Shown here: positions 10,648-20,545 of the stretch, piece after piece
Layout of the letters: each line of letters begins with the position of its first letter
Numbering within the stretch: position 1 is the first letter of the stretch
Assembly: GCA_001970955.1 (NCBI GenBank)
Contig: MPUH01000035.1
Span: forward strand, 1-64,000
Reading direction: 5' to 3'
Length of the DNA stretch: 64,000 bases
From: Stentor coeruleus
Lineage: Eukaryota; Ciliophora; Heterotrichea; Heterotrichida; Stentoridae
Made by a program: the position numbers and the translations under genes
Notes under the pieces: model-generated
Databases searched by the model: none
Seen by the model: only the letters and a program-made list of their open reading frames with translations
What the model was told of the DNA's origin: nothing

Positions 10648-11910
10648 ATGTCTGTGATGAAAACTTTAATAAGATGCTTCAGCAGAAATTGGGCGTACCG
10701 ACCTCCAAAAGATGAAAAAATTAAATTTACCGAAAGATTTAGGAGTAGAAATGCTTTCAAACTTTTAGAGCTCAATGAAAGGTATGGATTTTTAAAGAAA
10801 GGCATGCGTGTTTTAGATTTAGGCTGTAACCCTGGTGGATGGGCCGAAGTTGCTGTTCAAGCTGTAGGTGCTAATAAGGACAATGTGCTTGTCTGGGGAG
10901 TTGATGAAAAATCAACAATAGGGCTTGATGGCTTTGAGTTTATCCAAGGAGATGTCTCTACTGAAGGATGCAAAAACCAAATTCTTGAAACTATAAAATC
11001 CCCTGTTGATATTATACTTAGCGACCTCACATGTTCAACAATTCATGACCAAGACATTGATTGCGAAGCTAACTATTCACTTTGTCTTGACTCATTGTCT
11101 ATAGCAAATGTAATACTAAAGCGTGGAGGGACAGCTCTTATGAGGATGATTTTTGGGCTCGAAGAGCCAAGACACTTTGTATAAACCATATAGGAAACTA
11201 TCAAAAAATATTTCTCAGAAGTCGAAAGGGTGAAGTCGAATTACTCAAGTAAATACGCCCATGAGTTCTATTATTTTGCTAAAGGGTGGAAGTTGAAAGA
11301 AATAGAAGAAACTGAAATCGGAAAAGAAGACTTAAAAAAATTAGCTGAACAAGTTTTCGCATCTGGATTAAAGTGTAAGAATTATCTAGTGGATCCTCAT
11401 ATTGAAGGCTTACTAAGAAAAGAAGTTGGTGAAATCAATAAAGAAAGCTCACAGTATGCTTATCTAAAAGATGAAGATGAAGAATTTGATCACTTTGTCA
11501 AAACTCGAGGAAGTCCAAGTTTCAACATTGAAATACCAGAAAAAATTGAAGACATTAAGGACATCGTAAAAAAGTGGGATGAAGAAAAGAAGGAAAAAAT
11601 ATACAACGAAGATGAAAACCAGAAAGATGAAGAAGAATATAATGATAAAGTCGATATTGACACAAGAAAAATGATTGACGAAATGATGATGGACAAATCG
11701 GAGCTAGTAGAAAGACAAATGCATGAAGACTTTGAAAAACTAGATGAAGAACAGTTTGGAGACAAATACGGTGGGCTTATTGATGATAGCCAATACGAAG
11801 AGACCAGAAAAGAAAGAGTTTCTAAGTTTTCTAAAGGGAATAAAGCAACAACACACGAATTCGACTACTGGGCTGAAGCTAAAAAAGATACAGAATTATG
11901 GGATAACTAA
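10648..11910 (+). CDS. RlmE/FtsJ-type RNA 2'-O-methyltransferase with acidic tail (one 15-nt intron)
   Basis: Removing 11179-11193 joins two frames in phase and gives 415 aa. Residues 20-210 are an FtsJ/RlmE fold: RSRNAFKL with Lys38, the SAM motif VLDLGCNPGGW (about 55-65), ILSDLT with Asp126, and AHEFYYFAKGW with Glu201. The family's catalytic tetrad is K-D-K-E. Here the third position, in TALMRMIFG, is Arg166 in place of Lys. The C-terminal 200 residues are Glu/Asp/Lys-rich and end in FDYWAEAKKDTELWDN. Family role: 2'-O-methylation of rRNA or tRNA. Whether this protein is mitochondrial, nucleolar or cytosolic cannot be told. The K-to-R change means activity should not be assumed. Confidence 0.8.
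11179..11193 (+). other. 15-nt intron in methyltransferase gene
   Basis: GTATAAACCATATAG, phase 0. Retention gives an immediate in-frame TAA. Removal restores the last strand of the FtsJ fold (ETIKKYFSEVERVKSNYSS). Confidence 0.9.
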
Positions 11911-12003
11911 TTTCTCGTTAGACATTACACTTATTGTATATATTAACTTTCATTTTTATGGGGATTTTATATTTGGCTAATACCTACTGATTGTTTATAA
12001 AAA

Positions 12004-12318
12004 ATGGTCAAAAATTCTTCTGAAAAAGATAAAGGAAAACAGAAGTCAAAGAAGGGTGGGAAAAAAGATGGACCAAAGCGTGCATTATCTTGCTATATGC
12101 TCTATGCCCAAGAAAGACGCAAAGCTCTTAGAACTGAACAACCTGAGCTAAAAATCTGTGACGCATCAAAAATTATCGCTAATGACTGGAATCAATTGAC
12201 AGAACTGGAGAAAGAACCCTATATGAAACTGGCCCAAGAAGCGAAAGAACGCTATGAAGAAGAAAAAGAAAAAGTTAAAAAAGGCAAAAAGAAAGGCAAA
12301 GGCAATGATAGCGATTAA
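12004..12318 (+). CDS. Single HMG-box protein (NHP6/HMGB type)
   Basis: Predicted 104 aa. A Lys-rich head (1-24) is followed by one HMG box (about 25-92), with the classical opening PKRALSCYMLYAQERR and the motif NDWNQLTELEKEPYMKLAQEAKERYEEE kept in order (split here only for reading: NDWNQLTELEK, then EPYMKLAQEAKERY). The tail is Lys/Gly and ends in acidic residues. Family role: non-sequence-specific bending of DNA in chromatin, often with FACT. It lies 93 bp downstream of the methyltransferase gene on the same strand. Confidence 0.9.
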   Translation: MVKNSSEKDKGKQKSKKGGKKDGPKRALSCYMLYAQERRKALRTEQPELKICDASKIIANDWNQLTELEKEPYMKLAQEAKERYEEEKEKVKKGKKKGKGNDSD

Positions 12319-12511
12319 TAATTTATGGACTTCTCGCAGATTTATCTATATATTTTTAGCTATTGTTTGAAGTTTTTTTATTAAAGATAAATGATATATT
12401 TTTGATAAAACTATTGATAGAACAATCATAATGAGTAATTTATAGAACTGAAATAATATTAACTTGGCAAGCAATTGCTAATTCAAATATTATTGATATT
12501 AATTCTAATAA

Positions 12512-13879
12512 ATGGAAGTTGAAAGTAAATTAAAAGGTCAGCTCTCTGAAACATATCAAAAGACTTTAGACCTGGCAAAGTCTATATCTAAAAACCGTTA
12601 TCAATACTTTGAAGATGATCTTAACAAAGACCACATTAAATTTCTTAAAAACATATCACGTGGGTACAAGGAATTTAAAGAATTAGACACAAAATTCTCA
12701 AAAACTAATTCAAAGCCAGAAGTGCTTTTACCATCGAAGACTGAAGAAAGGGTTTTGCCTACCAATAAAATCAGATCTATTGCAAAAAAATCAGGAAAAT
12801 TAACTTTGGGTTCTTTGATAGATGAGTCATACCGATTAGCGTGTAGAACTCGAACAGGAAAAGGTGGGATAAGGCATCTAACACCAAGTCCTTCTCCTAT
12901 AGTAGAAAGGTTAAAACAAAGTAAATTGAACTATACAGAGATATCTGATTCTGAGGAAAAGCCTTTAGCTTATGTATCTTTGCTAAGTGGAAAAACTGAA
13001 GAAATAGAGTTACCAAGTTTCAAAGAATGCATTAAAGGGAATAAAAGAATAGATAGTGATAGTGAAATGGCCCTAAAAAAAATTGACAATTGCAGGTTAA
13101 GACTTGATAATTTTGAAAAAGAAATCAATGGCCTTGAAATTTTTTGCAAATACAACCCTGGTGTGTATTGGAACAATGATAAAAAGCTACTACTTAAACT
13201 CAGCTCAAATGCAGCCAACAAGCACACTCTCATCAAAGCTTATAATGAAAAAAACTTTGCAGGGAGCTCCGAAGAATTCATGAAGCTCAGAAAACACAAA
13301 CGCCAAACTTCAAAATCCCCATCCAAAAACCTCTCAATCCAAATGCCAGAAATCTCGGAGCGACGTTCAAAGTCAACTTTACAAAAGTTATCAAAGCAAA
13401 AAGGTTTTCTGATGGCAAACTGTTTTGATTCATTCCGTAAAGCCAAACTTGAAGTGAATACTAAAACCATGCAAATTTTAGCAAAATTAAAAGCAGAAAG
13501 GCCAGACTACCTTCGACAAAAAGCAGCTCTGATAATAAGTGATTCAGAAAAGTATCGTGGAAAAATACACTCGTTTCAACGCCTAGAAAAATTCAAAAAG
13601 AGTGTAGAAAAAAATCGGTATTCGAACATTATAAAGTGCAAAAGCCAGGTAAAAGTTTATACCAAACTCTTGGACTATTTAAAAAAATATAAAGGAATGC
13701 CCAGTCAAACTCTTATAGGATTTGTTGAGGCTATAAAAGAACAACTAGAAGGTGGATGGAGTCTTAGTAAAGAAAACATCGATGAAATAATCGAAATTTA
13801 TAATGAACAAGAACTAAATGAACTTAAAGAAGTTATAAAAATTGTTATAGATGATTTGCAAGAAGGAGAAAATACATAA
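12512..13879 (+). CDS. Unrecognised basic, helical protein
   Basis: Predicted 455 aa with no signal peptide or membrane segment. The composition is Lys/Glu/Ser-rich. There are Ser-rich disordered patches (HLTPSPSPIVERLKQSK, KRQTSKSPSKNLSIQ) and long helical stretches likely to form coiled coils at the C-terminus (about 290-450). I do not recognise a family; a cytoskeletal or basal-body-associated protein is only a guess from composition. The stop lies 42 bp before the next gene on the same strand. Confidence 0.65.
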   Translation: MEVESKLKGQLSETYQKTLDLAKSISKNRYQYFEDDLNKDHIKFLKNISRGYKEFKELDTKFSKTNSKPEVLLPSKTEERVLPTNKIRSIAKKSGKLTLGSLIDESYRLACRTRTGKGGIRHLTPSPSPIVERLKQSKLNYTEISDSEEKPLAYVSLLSGKTEEIELPSFKECIKGNKRIDSDSEMALKKIDNCRLRLDNFEKEINGLEIFCKYNPGVYWNNDKKLLLKLSSNAANKHTLIKAYNEKNFAGSSEEFMKLRKHKRQTSKSPSKNLSIQMPEISERRSKSTLQKLSKQKGFLMANCFDSFRKAKLEVNTKTMQILAKLKAERPDYLRQKAALIISDSEKYRGKIHSFQRLEKFKKSVEKNRYSNIIKCKSQVKVYTKLLDYLKKYKGMPSQTLIGFVEAIKEQLEGGWSLSKENIDEIIEIYNEQELNELKEVIKIVIDDLQEGENT

Positions 13880-13921
13880 CTGTATCTGCTAGAATAACAG
13901 ATTTAATAGTTTTTATATATA

Positions 13922-15667
13922 ATGGAATGCCCTCTTTGCTTTGAAGTTTTTAATGACAAACTTAAGAAGCCCCGCAACTTGGACTGTGGACACACTTTCT
14001 GTGAGCAGTGTCTTAACAAATTATACACAAACAATACTATTGTGTGCCCTTCTTGTAGAAGACCCAGTAACAACATGCCTAAAGCCCTTGCTGTTAACTT
14101 TATTGCAGCAGATCTTGCCAGAAAGTACATGGAAGAAAGGAAAATGTTTGTGTTCTGTGATGACCATCCTAAAGAAATGGTAAGGTTTTTCTGCAACACT
14201 TGCTGTATTAGTATATGTGTTGAATGCATTGTTAATCATTGCGGACACGTTTTTGTCAAACAAGAAGAAAGTGTAAAGCTGGTCCAGACAAAACTTATAG
14301 AATATGATAATAAAATTGCTAAGATTCATGAACGGAATCAAATATCCAAGATGAAAGTTACTGAAATAGTCTCATCGTTAGATGTGCAGTTCCAGAAAGG
14401 CTGCCTTACTATTGAACAAGAGTACAATATACTTATTGAAGAATTAGTTAGAAGAAAAGAGAAAATCAAAGATATTTTTAAGGAAATGACTGAGTTTCAA
14501 CTAGGACAAGTTCAAGAGTCTGTTATTAGATTAGAACAAAGAGAGGTTGAGCTTATGTCAGAAAAAGCTAAAATTGCAGAAAGATTTGAGAATCTTGAGA
14601 AAATTACTGATGGCGATCCTGCTGTGAGGACTTTTCAAATATTTTTATCAGAAATTAAAGAAACGATTGAGACCCTTTCAATTGATCCTAGTCCGCATTT
14701 CTTACCTCCTATACTTACTCCAATGTTTGAAATGAATAAAAATGCTATGGAATTTATAGCAGGACTTGGAAAAATATCATGTTCAGCTGGCCAAGAAAAT
14801 GAGATAAAAGAGCCTACAATATGCTTTTTTGGCGATAAAAATAAAGTTATGGCATATAAAATACATGAAAACTCCTGGGAGATGAGACTAATTGAAGCAA
14901 AGTATGAGTTTAATTATTATGCTGCAGCTGCAACTTTACCTGATGGAAGTACAATGATTACAGGTGGAGGAAGTTCCAACACTGTCTATGTATACAAAGA
15001 TAAGAAAATATACCCTGCAGCACCAATGCTTCAAATAAGAAAAGAGCATGCAACTGTATACCTTAATAACTTTGTGTATACAATAGGTGGCTATGATGGC
15101 CAAAACAACCAATTCCTCAACGAATGCGAAAAATTCTGTATCTATTCCAAAGAATGGGCTCCTTGTGCTAGTATGATCGTCGCTCGATGTGCTTTTAGCG
15201 CTACATCAGTTAATAACAAATACATTTTTATATTTGGTGGTTATGATGGTACACAAAGACTTGCCAGTATAGAAAGATTCAATCCAGAACTTGATTCTTG
15301 GTCAATGATCAACACAACTTTGCGTTTCCAGCTTTCAAATTGTGGATGTTTTTCTCCATATATCAACAAAGTTATTGTCCTTGGTGGAGGGTTTTCCTCA
15401 GGGTTCAGTCATGCTGTAGAGATGCTTGATATTGAGAGTTTAGAGTGGACAAGCCTTTCTTTTATGAGTGAAGGAAGAGATTTAAGAAACAAAATTACTT
15501 ATTTTAATGGGGATGCTTTCTGTGTTGGCGGGTATAATTTTAGAGCGGAGAAGTTTCAGGTGGAAGATGATAAGTGGATACAATTACCTAATTATCTTGT
15601 GAGTGACAACTTAGATTCTTGGTCAAGTTCTTTAACATTCCAACTTTGCAGAAAGTCAGGCTTTTAG
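13922..15667 (+). CDS. TRIM-like RING / B-box / coiled-coil / kelch protein
   Basis: Predicted 581 aa. The RING finger is at residues 3-46 (CPLCFEVF, then LDCGHTFCEQC, then CPSC). A B-box-type zinc finger follows at about 72-115 (FVFCDDHPKEMVRFFC, CISICVEC). A coiled coil spans about 125-240. Kelch repeats fill about 290-575 (YTIGGYDGQNNQFLNECEKF, IFIFGGYDGTQRLASIERF). This is the tripartite motif with a kelch propeller in the place of PRY-SPRY. Expected activity: E3 ubiquitin ligase, the RING recruiting E2 and the propeller binding substrate. Targets are unknown. Confidence 0.85.
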   Translation: MECPLCFEVFNDKLKKPRNLDCGHTFCEQCLNKLYTNNTIVCPSCRRPSNNMPKALAVNFIAADLARKYMEERKMFVFCDDHPKEMVRFFCNTCCISICVECIVNHCGHVFVKQEESVKLVQTKLIEYDNKIAKIHERNQISKMKVTEIVSSLDVQFQKGCLTIEQEYNILIEELVRRKEKIKDIFKEMTEFQLGQVQESVIRLEQREVELMSEKAKIAERFENLEKITDGDPAVRTFQIFLSEIKETIETLSIDPSPHFLPPILTPMFEMNKNAMEFIAGLGKISCSAGQENEIKEPTICFFGDKNKVMAYKIHENSWEMRLIEAKYEFNYYAAAATLPDGSTMITGGGSSNTVYVYKDKKIYPAAPMLQIRKEHATVYLNNFVYTIGGYDGQNNQFLNECEKFCIYSKEWAPCASMIVARCAFSATSVNNKYIFIFGGYDGTQRLASIERFNPELDSWSMINTTLRFQLSNCGCFSPYINKVIVLGGGFSSGFSHAVEMLDIESLEWTSLSFMSEGRDLRNKITYFNGDAFCVGGYNFRAEKFQVEDDKWIQLPNYLVSDNLDSWSSSLTFQLCRKSGF

Positions 15668-15792
15668 TATTATAATTTTATTTTAAATAGGTGGTAATCA
15701 GTGCTCTTTATTTCTATACAATCAATAAATTATATATAATATGACTTAATTTTAACTAGACTTGTATCAACATTGACAATTATATGTATCTA

Positions 15793-18700
15793 TTAAACGT
15801 GAGAATTATTCAATTCTTGCTTTTTTTTCGGGGAGGAACTTGAGCGGATTCTAGGATTAGGGGTTCGGTCTCTGCTATCAGAGCTGTTTATAATCAATCT
15901 TTTTTGCCTTTTATCCCGTGGATGTGCCTTATTATTATTAATTTCCAAAGTTTGCAGCAAATCTCTAGTTTGCCTAATATCTGGTGTTAAATTCAGATAG
16001 TCGAAAAACGCTTTAAGCCCTAGAATTTCTTCAGTGAAATTCATCTTAAAATAAGCATCCAGTTCTGCTTTAGTTATAATTGATATTCGTAAACAAGCTT
16101 CTTTAAAATCATAAATTTCTAATCCGATAACTCCTCCAGCATTTGATGGCTTCGTTTTCGTTATTAACTTGAATATTTTACTACAATCCTCTAGTTGCAT
16201 TATTCCTGGGCATATATTAAACATTGTACAGAATTTATTAAAGCCTAAAAACACCATGGTTGTGCTTGATGATGGGTCTTTGCTGGTTGATTTTACAAAA
16301 TGATTGAAGACTAGGTCTAAAGATTTACTGTAACTAGCAAAGAGCTCCATTATTTGAGGACTGATCATTAGATTTTTTATTTTTTCAGTGTTTTTCTTTT
16401 TTTCTTCTTGCTGAGCTTTATCTAATTTGAAGACCTTTTCTAAATATTTTTGTTTGTCTGTGTCTTTTTTAGCTTTGATAGGGTCTGCAGCTTTTTGCTC
16501 TTTTAAGGAAATTTCTAACTTTTCTTGTATTTCTTGTTGCTTTATTCTTTCTCTTTCCTTAAATTCTTCAAGTCTGTGCTTTTTTTCCTCATCTTGAGCA
16601 GCCTTTTTTGCTTTTTCATCATTTTTTGCCTTTACTGCTTCTTCCCTTTTCTTTTCTTTCCACTCTTTTAATTCTTTTTCGATTTTTTCGTTTTGCTCTT
16701 TACGCTTTTCCTCATTTCTCCTTTGCAAATCTTTCTTTCTAGCAATTTCAGCTTGCTTTTTCTCATCCTCTTCTTTCTTTATAGTTTCTTTTTTAGCCTT
16801 AGCTTTGAGAAGTTTTTCTTCTATAATTTGGCTTCTAAGTTTTCTTTTTTTCTCTTTGGTCTCTTCTTCAACTTTTTTCAAGCTAAGATTGTATTCTTTG
16901 GCAGCCTGAGCCTTGTTTAGAGTTTTAACTTTGCTGTTACGGCTGACAATAGTTAAGGATCCACTGTCAACTGAGTATATAAGATCATCCATAATTTTTG
17001 CGACGTCCATAAGGTGATCATTAGAATATTTACCAGTTAGACGAGCAATTTCAAACTTTATCCCTGGTGTAAGATTAAGTTCAGAAGGTGGTGCAGGCTG
17101 ATACGTTGCTTTATGATATGTGATCCCAATCGATGAAATATTAAACTTACTGCCAAGCTCTTCTGAAATATCTTGTTCTGGAGCAATCTGTGGCTTAATA
17201 AGCACTCCTCTAGCTCTGGTAATTTGTCTTATTTTAATCATGGGCTCAAGTACATGAATTCCATGAATCTTAGTCAATAAGTCATCCAATATTCCAAGAC
17301 TAATTTCATAGCTTTCTCCAACTTTCATGAACTCAGGTACACAATACACAACATCCACTTCATTTTCTACAATTTTCTTATACCCTTCAGGAAGCTCAGT
17401 ATTAGGATCTTTTTCCAATAATAAATTAAGCCTTTTCACAATCTCCCTATCACCAACTCCAGGGTCAGGCTCATCATAAAACTTAGTAAGAACTCCTTTT
17501 TCACTAGAAGATTTTCTAAAATACTCAAAAAGTGATTTAACAGCTATAACAGGATGATGTGAAAAGTCTTTTGAAGGTTTAGCAAATATACTAAGGGCAG
17601 TCTGGACAATCAATTCCTGAAATTCGGTGAAATTCACTTTGATTGAAGGTTTTTTTTGTTTGTGACAATAAGTTTTCATTAAAGATGAGAACTCCTCCAG
17701 AGTGATCATTGAAGTAGTAACACCCTGTTCTTTTAGGAGTCTATAATACTCAGAATCAGAAAGTGTTGTGTTCTTTTCTGCTAAAGAATCAAATGTTGCT
17801 TGGTTAACTACTGAATGCTTGTATCCAGTGCTTGAGTATTTTTTGAATAGTAGCTTAAGGACTCTTTGATACCTTTTTAAAACAAAGCCAATTACTTCTT
17901 TTTCTTCAGGACTTATATCAAAAAGTACCTGGGTTTCAATTTTAGGCTCTTCGATTTTCCCCTCATTGTCCTTTCGAGGTACTCCCAATTCTATTTTCCT
18001 CTGTTCCAGCTGCTTTCGAAGAGTTTTTTTTTTGTTTTCTAAATTTTGCTTGGTCTGTTCTTCTTTAAGTTTTAATTCAAGCTCTTTTTCTAACTTGTTC
18101 TGGCGTATACGTTCTATTTCCCGCTGAGCTCGTCCTTTCGGTATGAGATTCATACTGTTTAAACTTGTTGTCGAAGTCTGTGTACTGAGCTTTTTAGTCC
18201 TGAGTGGAATTATTTTAGATACAACTTTTTTTGAATCCCCTTCATCTGCCTGGCTCATATCATCATCATTATTACTTTGTGGCTCTACACTATCCATTGA
18301 GTGCATTTCAAGGAGTTCTCGTGGGTCTCCAAGCAGATTCAGCAGTACCAGCATAGCTTTTGAGCTACCTCCAGTTAATTTTTTTATTTGAAAATATACA
18401 TCACAAATCTCTTTGACAACTCGTTCATTAAGCGCTTCATTGCGCAATTTTATAACTTTCTGAGTAAGGTCTAGCATCAGTTCTCTTTGTAATTTCTGAG
18501 GCTTCTCACCTGCCATTGAGCTATTACGTATTTTCTGAGTCTCAAATTTCAAAGACAACTTCAAACTATACTTGACAAAACGATACAAATATTCTTTAAC
18601 CGATGAGCCATCAATAAATCTCTGTGCAATTGTCATAAACGGCATAGCTGCACTTTTTATAAAAGCTCTTTGGCTCATGTATATTTTCCCTAATATATCC

Positions 18701-20415
18701 ATAGCTTGTACTGCATGTTTTAAAGTAAGCCTTGGGTGTTTTGATATACTAATAAAAAATTCAAAGTCAATAGTATTGCATTCTAAGTCCTGGGTGATTT
18801 GAAACTGCTTGATCAAAGGTTCCAGCAATATACCTATTGGAATACTTTGTGCAGACTCAAATAGAGTTTTGAAGTTTTGCAAAATAAACTCCCTGATTAA
18901 TGAATCTCTATAGTTCTCAACAAGATAAAATGTAAGTGTTTTGTAAATAATTGGGGCAAAAGGGTTTCTTTCTCCTGAAAATACCTCTAATAACTGAAAA
19001 GCTTTTCCAATACAAGCGAATTTTAATATGTTCAGTTTGTCTCTCCATCCCTTTTTCAGTGTTGCGATGATTTCATTTGCCAAATATTCATGATTTTCAA
19101 TAACTGAAGGGAATAACATCCACACATTAATCATAAAATTCATTGCTGCAAGTCTTGTTCCTGGTTCTTTGAAATCATCAGCTTCTTTCAGTCCTAAATC
19201 TACCCAAAATTCAACTATACCTCCTGATATTATTTCCTGCTTAGCTGACCTTATTTCACAAAAATTAGGCAAAAGTTCATCAACTGTAGTTATATAATTT
19301 ATACTTTCAGAAAGGCTTGCGGGCATTTGTATAGTAAAAAGCTCAATGAAGTTGTTTCTTGCAAACTGTGCTAGAACTGATACAATCTGAGGTTTGACAT
19401 CACCAGCAAAATGCTTACAAGCTTGTAAAGTACTTTCCAGGCCTTCGCTGACAAACCAGTCCCAAGCTGGAGGCAGAAGGTCAATTTCATAAAAATCAGA
19501 GCCAAGTTTAGAAAAAAGCCTACAACACCAAAGGACTACTTCAAGGTTTTTTGAGTTAAAACCTGATTTCAGTGAACCAAGCATTAGAGATAAAGACCCT
19601 GAAGCTTGTTCATTACTTATTAAACGAATCAGGTGAGGCAAAGTTGAATAAAGTTCGGTATACCAACTGATTATTGGACCATGTTTACCTTTAAGACCTT
19701 TTGAGATAACATAAGATAGATACTTACCCCCTTGTGTTAGAAGCCCTGCTGCTTGCTTTGGGTGAAGAGAAAAATGCTTACAGAATGATACAAGAAGATA
19801 TTCTAAACAGTTATCAGTAGTTTCTAAGGGTTTATCTGCACGAACTGCTTCGATGTAGAGGCTGCCGTCTGGTCGCTTTTTAGACTTAGGCAGAGGCTTT
19901 TCTACTGGTTTTTTGCTTCTTGAGATACTAGTACTTTTCTTAGAACTTACTGATTTGGGGAAAGCATCAGAAAAGACTTTCGATACAAAAGAATCTTTAT
20001 CATAATTTTCATCGTCACTGTCAACTTGCGCTTTTTTTTCAGCTTGATACATTTTCTCCAATACTTCAACTACCATATCTCTATCCCCAGCAATAATTAA
20101 TGACCTAGAGTCAGGATCTATTTGTATGCCTAATAATTCTAATGCCTTTGTGAGAACTTTCCAGTTATATAATTTTGCAGCAGGACTTTTAACTTCTTTT
20201 AATGAATTTAGCTCAGGCATCGGAGTCATTTCGCGGTCTAGTTTATTTAGGATCTGATAGAGTCTTTTAATTAAAGGAGTAAAATTCAGTCCGTTTTCTA
20301 AAGGCATAGCTAAATTGTCTGGGATTAAAAATTTCCCATTCTCTTGAGCATTGAGTTCCTTTTCAATAATCTTTGCTTCTTTAAGCCAATTAGCAATATC
20401 TGGAGTAACTTCCAT
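15793..20415 (-). CDS. Large coiled-coil / ARM-like protein, probably cytoskeletal
   Basis: Predicted 1540 aa. Residues 1-135 form a small helical domain (ANWLKEAKIIEKELNAQENG) that looks CH-like, as in flagellar proteins; this is a weak match by eye. About 190-720 is alpha-helical and resembles ARM/HEAT repeats. About 760-820 and 1130-1330 are long Lys/Glu coiled coils (for example KKDLQRRNEEKRKEQNEKIE). Two mixed regions near 840-1100 and 1340-1500 may be EF-hand-like helical pairs without clear calcium loops. There is no signal peptide or transmembrane helix. I cannot name a family. It is divergent from the katanin p80-like gene with 130 bp between starts, a likely shared promoter. Confidence 0.6.
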   Translation of the reverse strand: MEVTPDIANWLKEAKIIEKELNAQENGKFLIPDNLAMPLENGLNFTPLIKRLYQILNKLDREMTPMPELNSLKEVKSPAAKLYNWKVLTKALELLGIQIDPDSRSLIIAGDRDMVVEVLEKMYQAEKKAQVDSDDENYDKDSFVSKVFSDAFPKSVSSKKSTSISRSKKPVEKPLPKSKKRPDGSLYIEAVRADKPLETTDNCLEYLLVSFCKHFSLHPKQAAGLLTQGGKYLSYVISKGLKGKHGPIISWYTELYSTLPHLIRLISNEQASGSLSLMLGSLKSGFNSKNLEVVLWCCRLFSKLGSDFYEIDLLPPAWDWFVSEGLESTLQACKHFAGDVKPQIVSVLAQFARNNFIELFTIQMPASLSESINYITTVDELLPNFCEIRSAKQEIISGGIVEFWVDLGLKEADDFKEPGTRLAAMNFMINVWMLFPSVIENHEYLANEIIATLKKGWRDKLNILKFACIGKAFQLLEVFSGERNPFAPIIYKTLTFYLVENYRDSLIREFILQNFKTLFESAQSIPIGILLEPLIKQFQITQDLECNTIDFEFFISISKHPRLTLKHAVQAMDILGKIYMSQRAFIKSAAMPFMTIAQRFIDGSSVKEYLYRFVKYSLKLSLKFETQKIRNSSMAGEKPQKLQRELMLDLTQKVIKLRNEALNERVVKEICDVYFQIKKLTGGSSKAMLVLLNLLGDPRELLEMHSMDSVEPQSNNDDDMSQADEGDSKKVVSKIIPLRTKKLSTQTSTTSLNSMNLIPKGRAQREIERIRQNKLEKELELKLKEEQTKQNLENKKKTLRKQLEQRKIELGVPRKDNEGKIEEPKIETQVLFDISPEEKEVIGFVLKRYQRVLKLLFKKYSSTGYKHSVVNQATFDSLAEKNTTLSDSEYYRLLKEQGVTTSMITLEEFSSLMKTYCHKQKKPSIKVNFTEFQELIVQTALSIFAKPSKDFSHHPVIAVKSLFEYFRKSSSEKGVLTKFYDEPDPGVGDREIVKRLNLLLEKDPNTELPEGYKKIVENEVDVVYCVPEFMKVGESYEISLGILDDLLTKIHGIHVLEPMIKIRQITRARGVLIKPQIAPEQDISEELGSKFNISSIGITYHKATYQPAPPSELNLTPGIKFEIARLTGKYSNDHLMDVAKIMDDLIYSVDSGSLTIVSRNSKVKTLNKAQAAKEYNLSLKKVEEETKEKKRKLRSQIIEEKLLKAKAKKETIKKEEDEKKQAEIARKKDLQRRNEEKRKEQNEKIEKELKEWKEKKREEAVKAKNDEKAKKAAQDEEKKHRLEEFKERERIKQQEIQEKLEISLKEQKAADPIKAKKDTDKQKYLEKVFKLDKAQQEEKKKNTEKIKNLMISPQIMELFASYSKSLDLVFNHFVKSTSKDPSSSTTMVFLGFNKFCTMFNICPGIMQLEDCSKIFKLITKTKPSNAGGVIGLEIYDFKEACLRISIITKAELDAYFKMNFTEEILGLKAFFDYLNLTPDIRQTRDLLQTLEINNNKAHPRDKRQKRLIINSSDSRDRTPNPRIRSSSSPKKKQELNNSHV

Positions 20416-20545
20416 TATTTATTAAACCTATTAAAAAAAGATAGCGCTAATTATTTAAGTGATATTTCCTGGTTATCATAATAAAGCAAATTTCCTCATG
20501 TAAAGGTACATTTATTAGTAATATTTAGCAAACTATATATAGAAA

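Noticed and set aside
11744-11980. Plus-strand 78-codon frame overlapping the methyltransferase tail
   Set aside because: It overlaps a well-supported frame, begins at a non-ATG codon, and its composition follows base bias.
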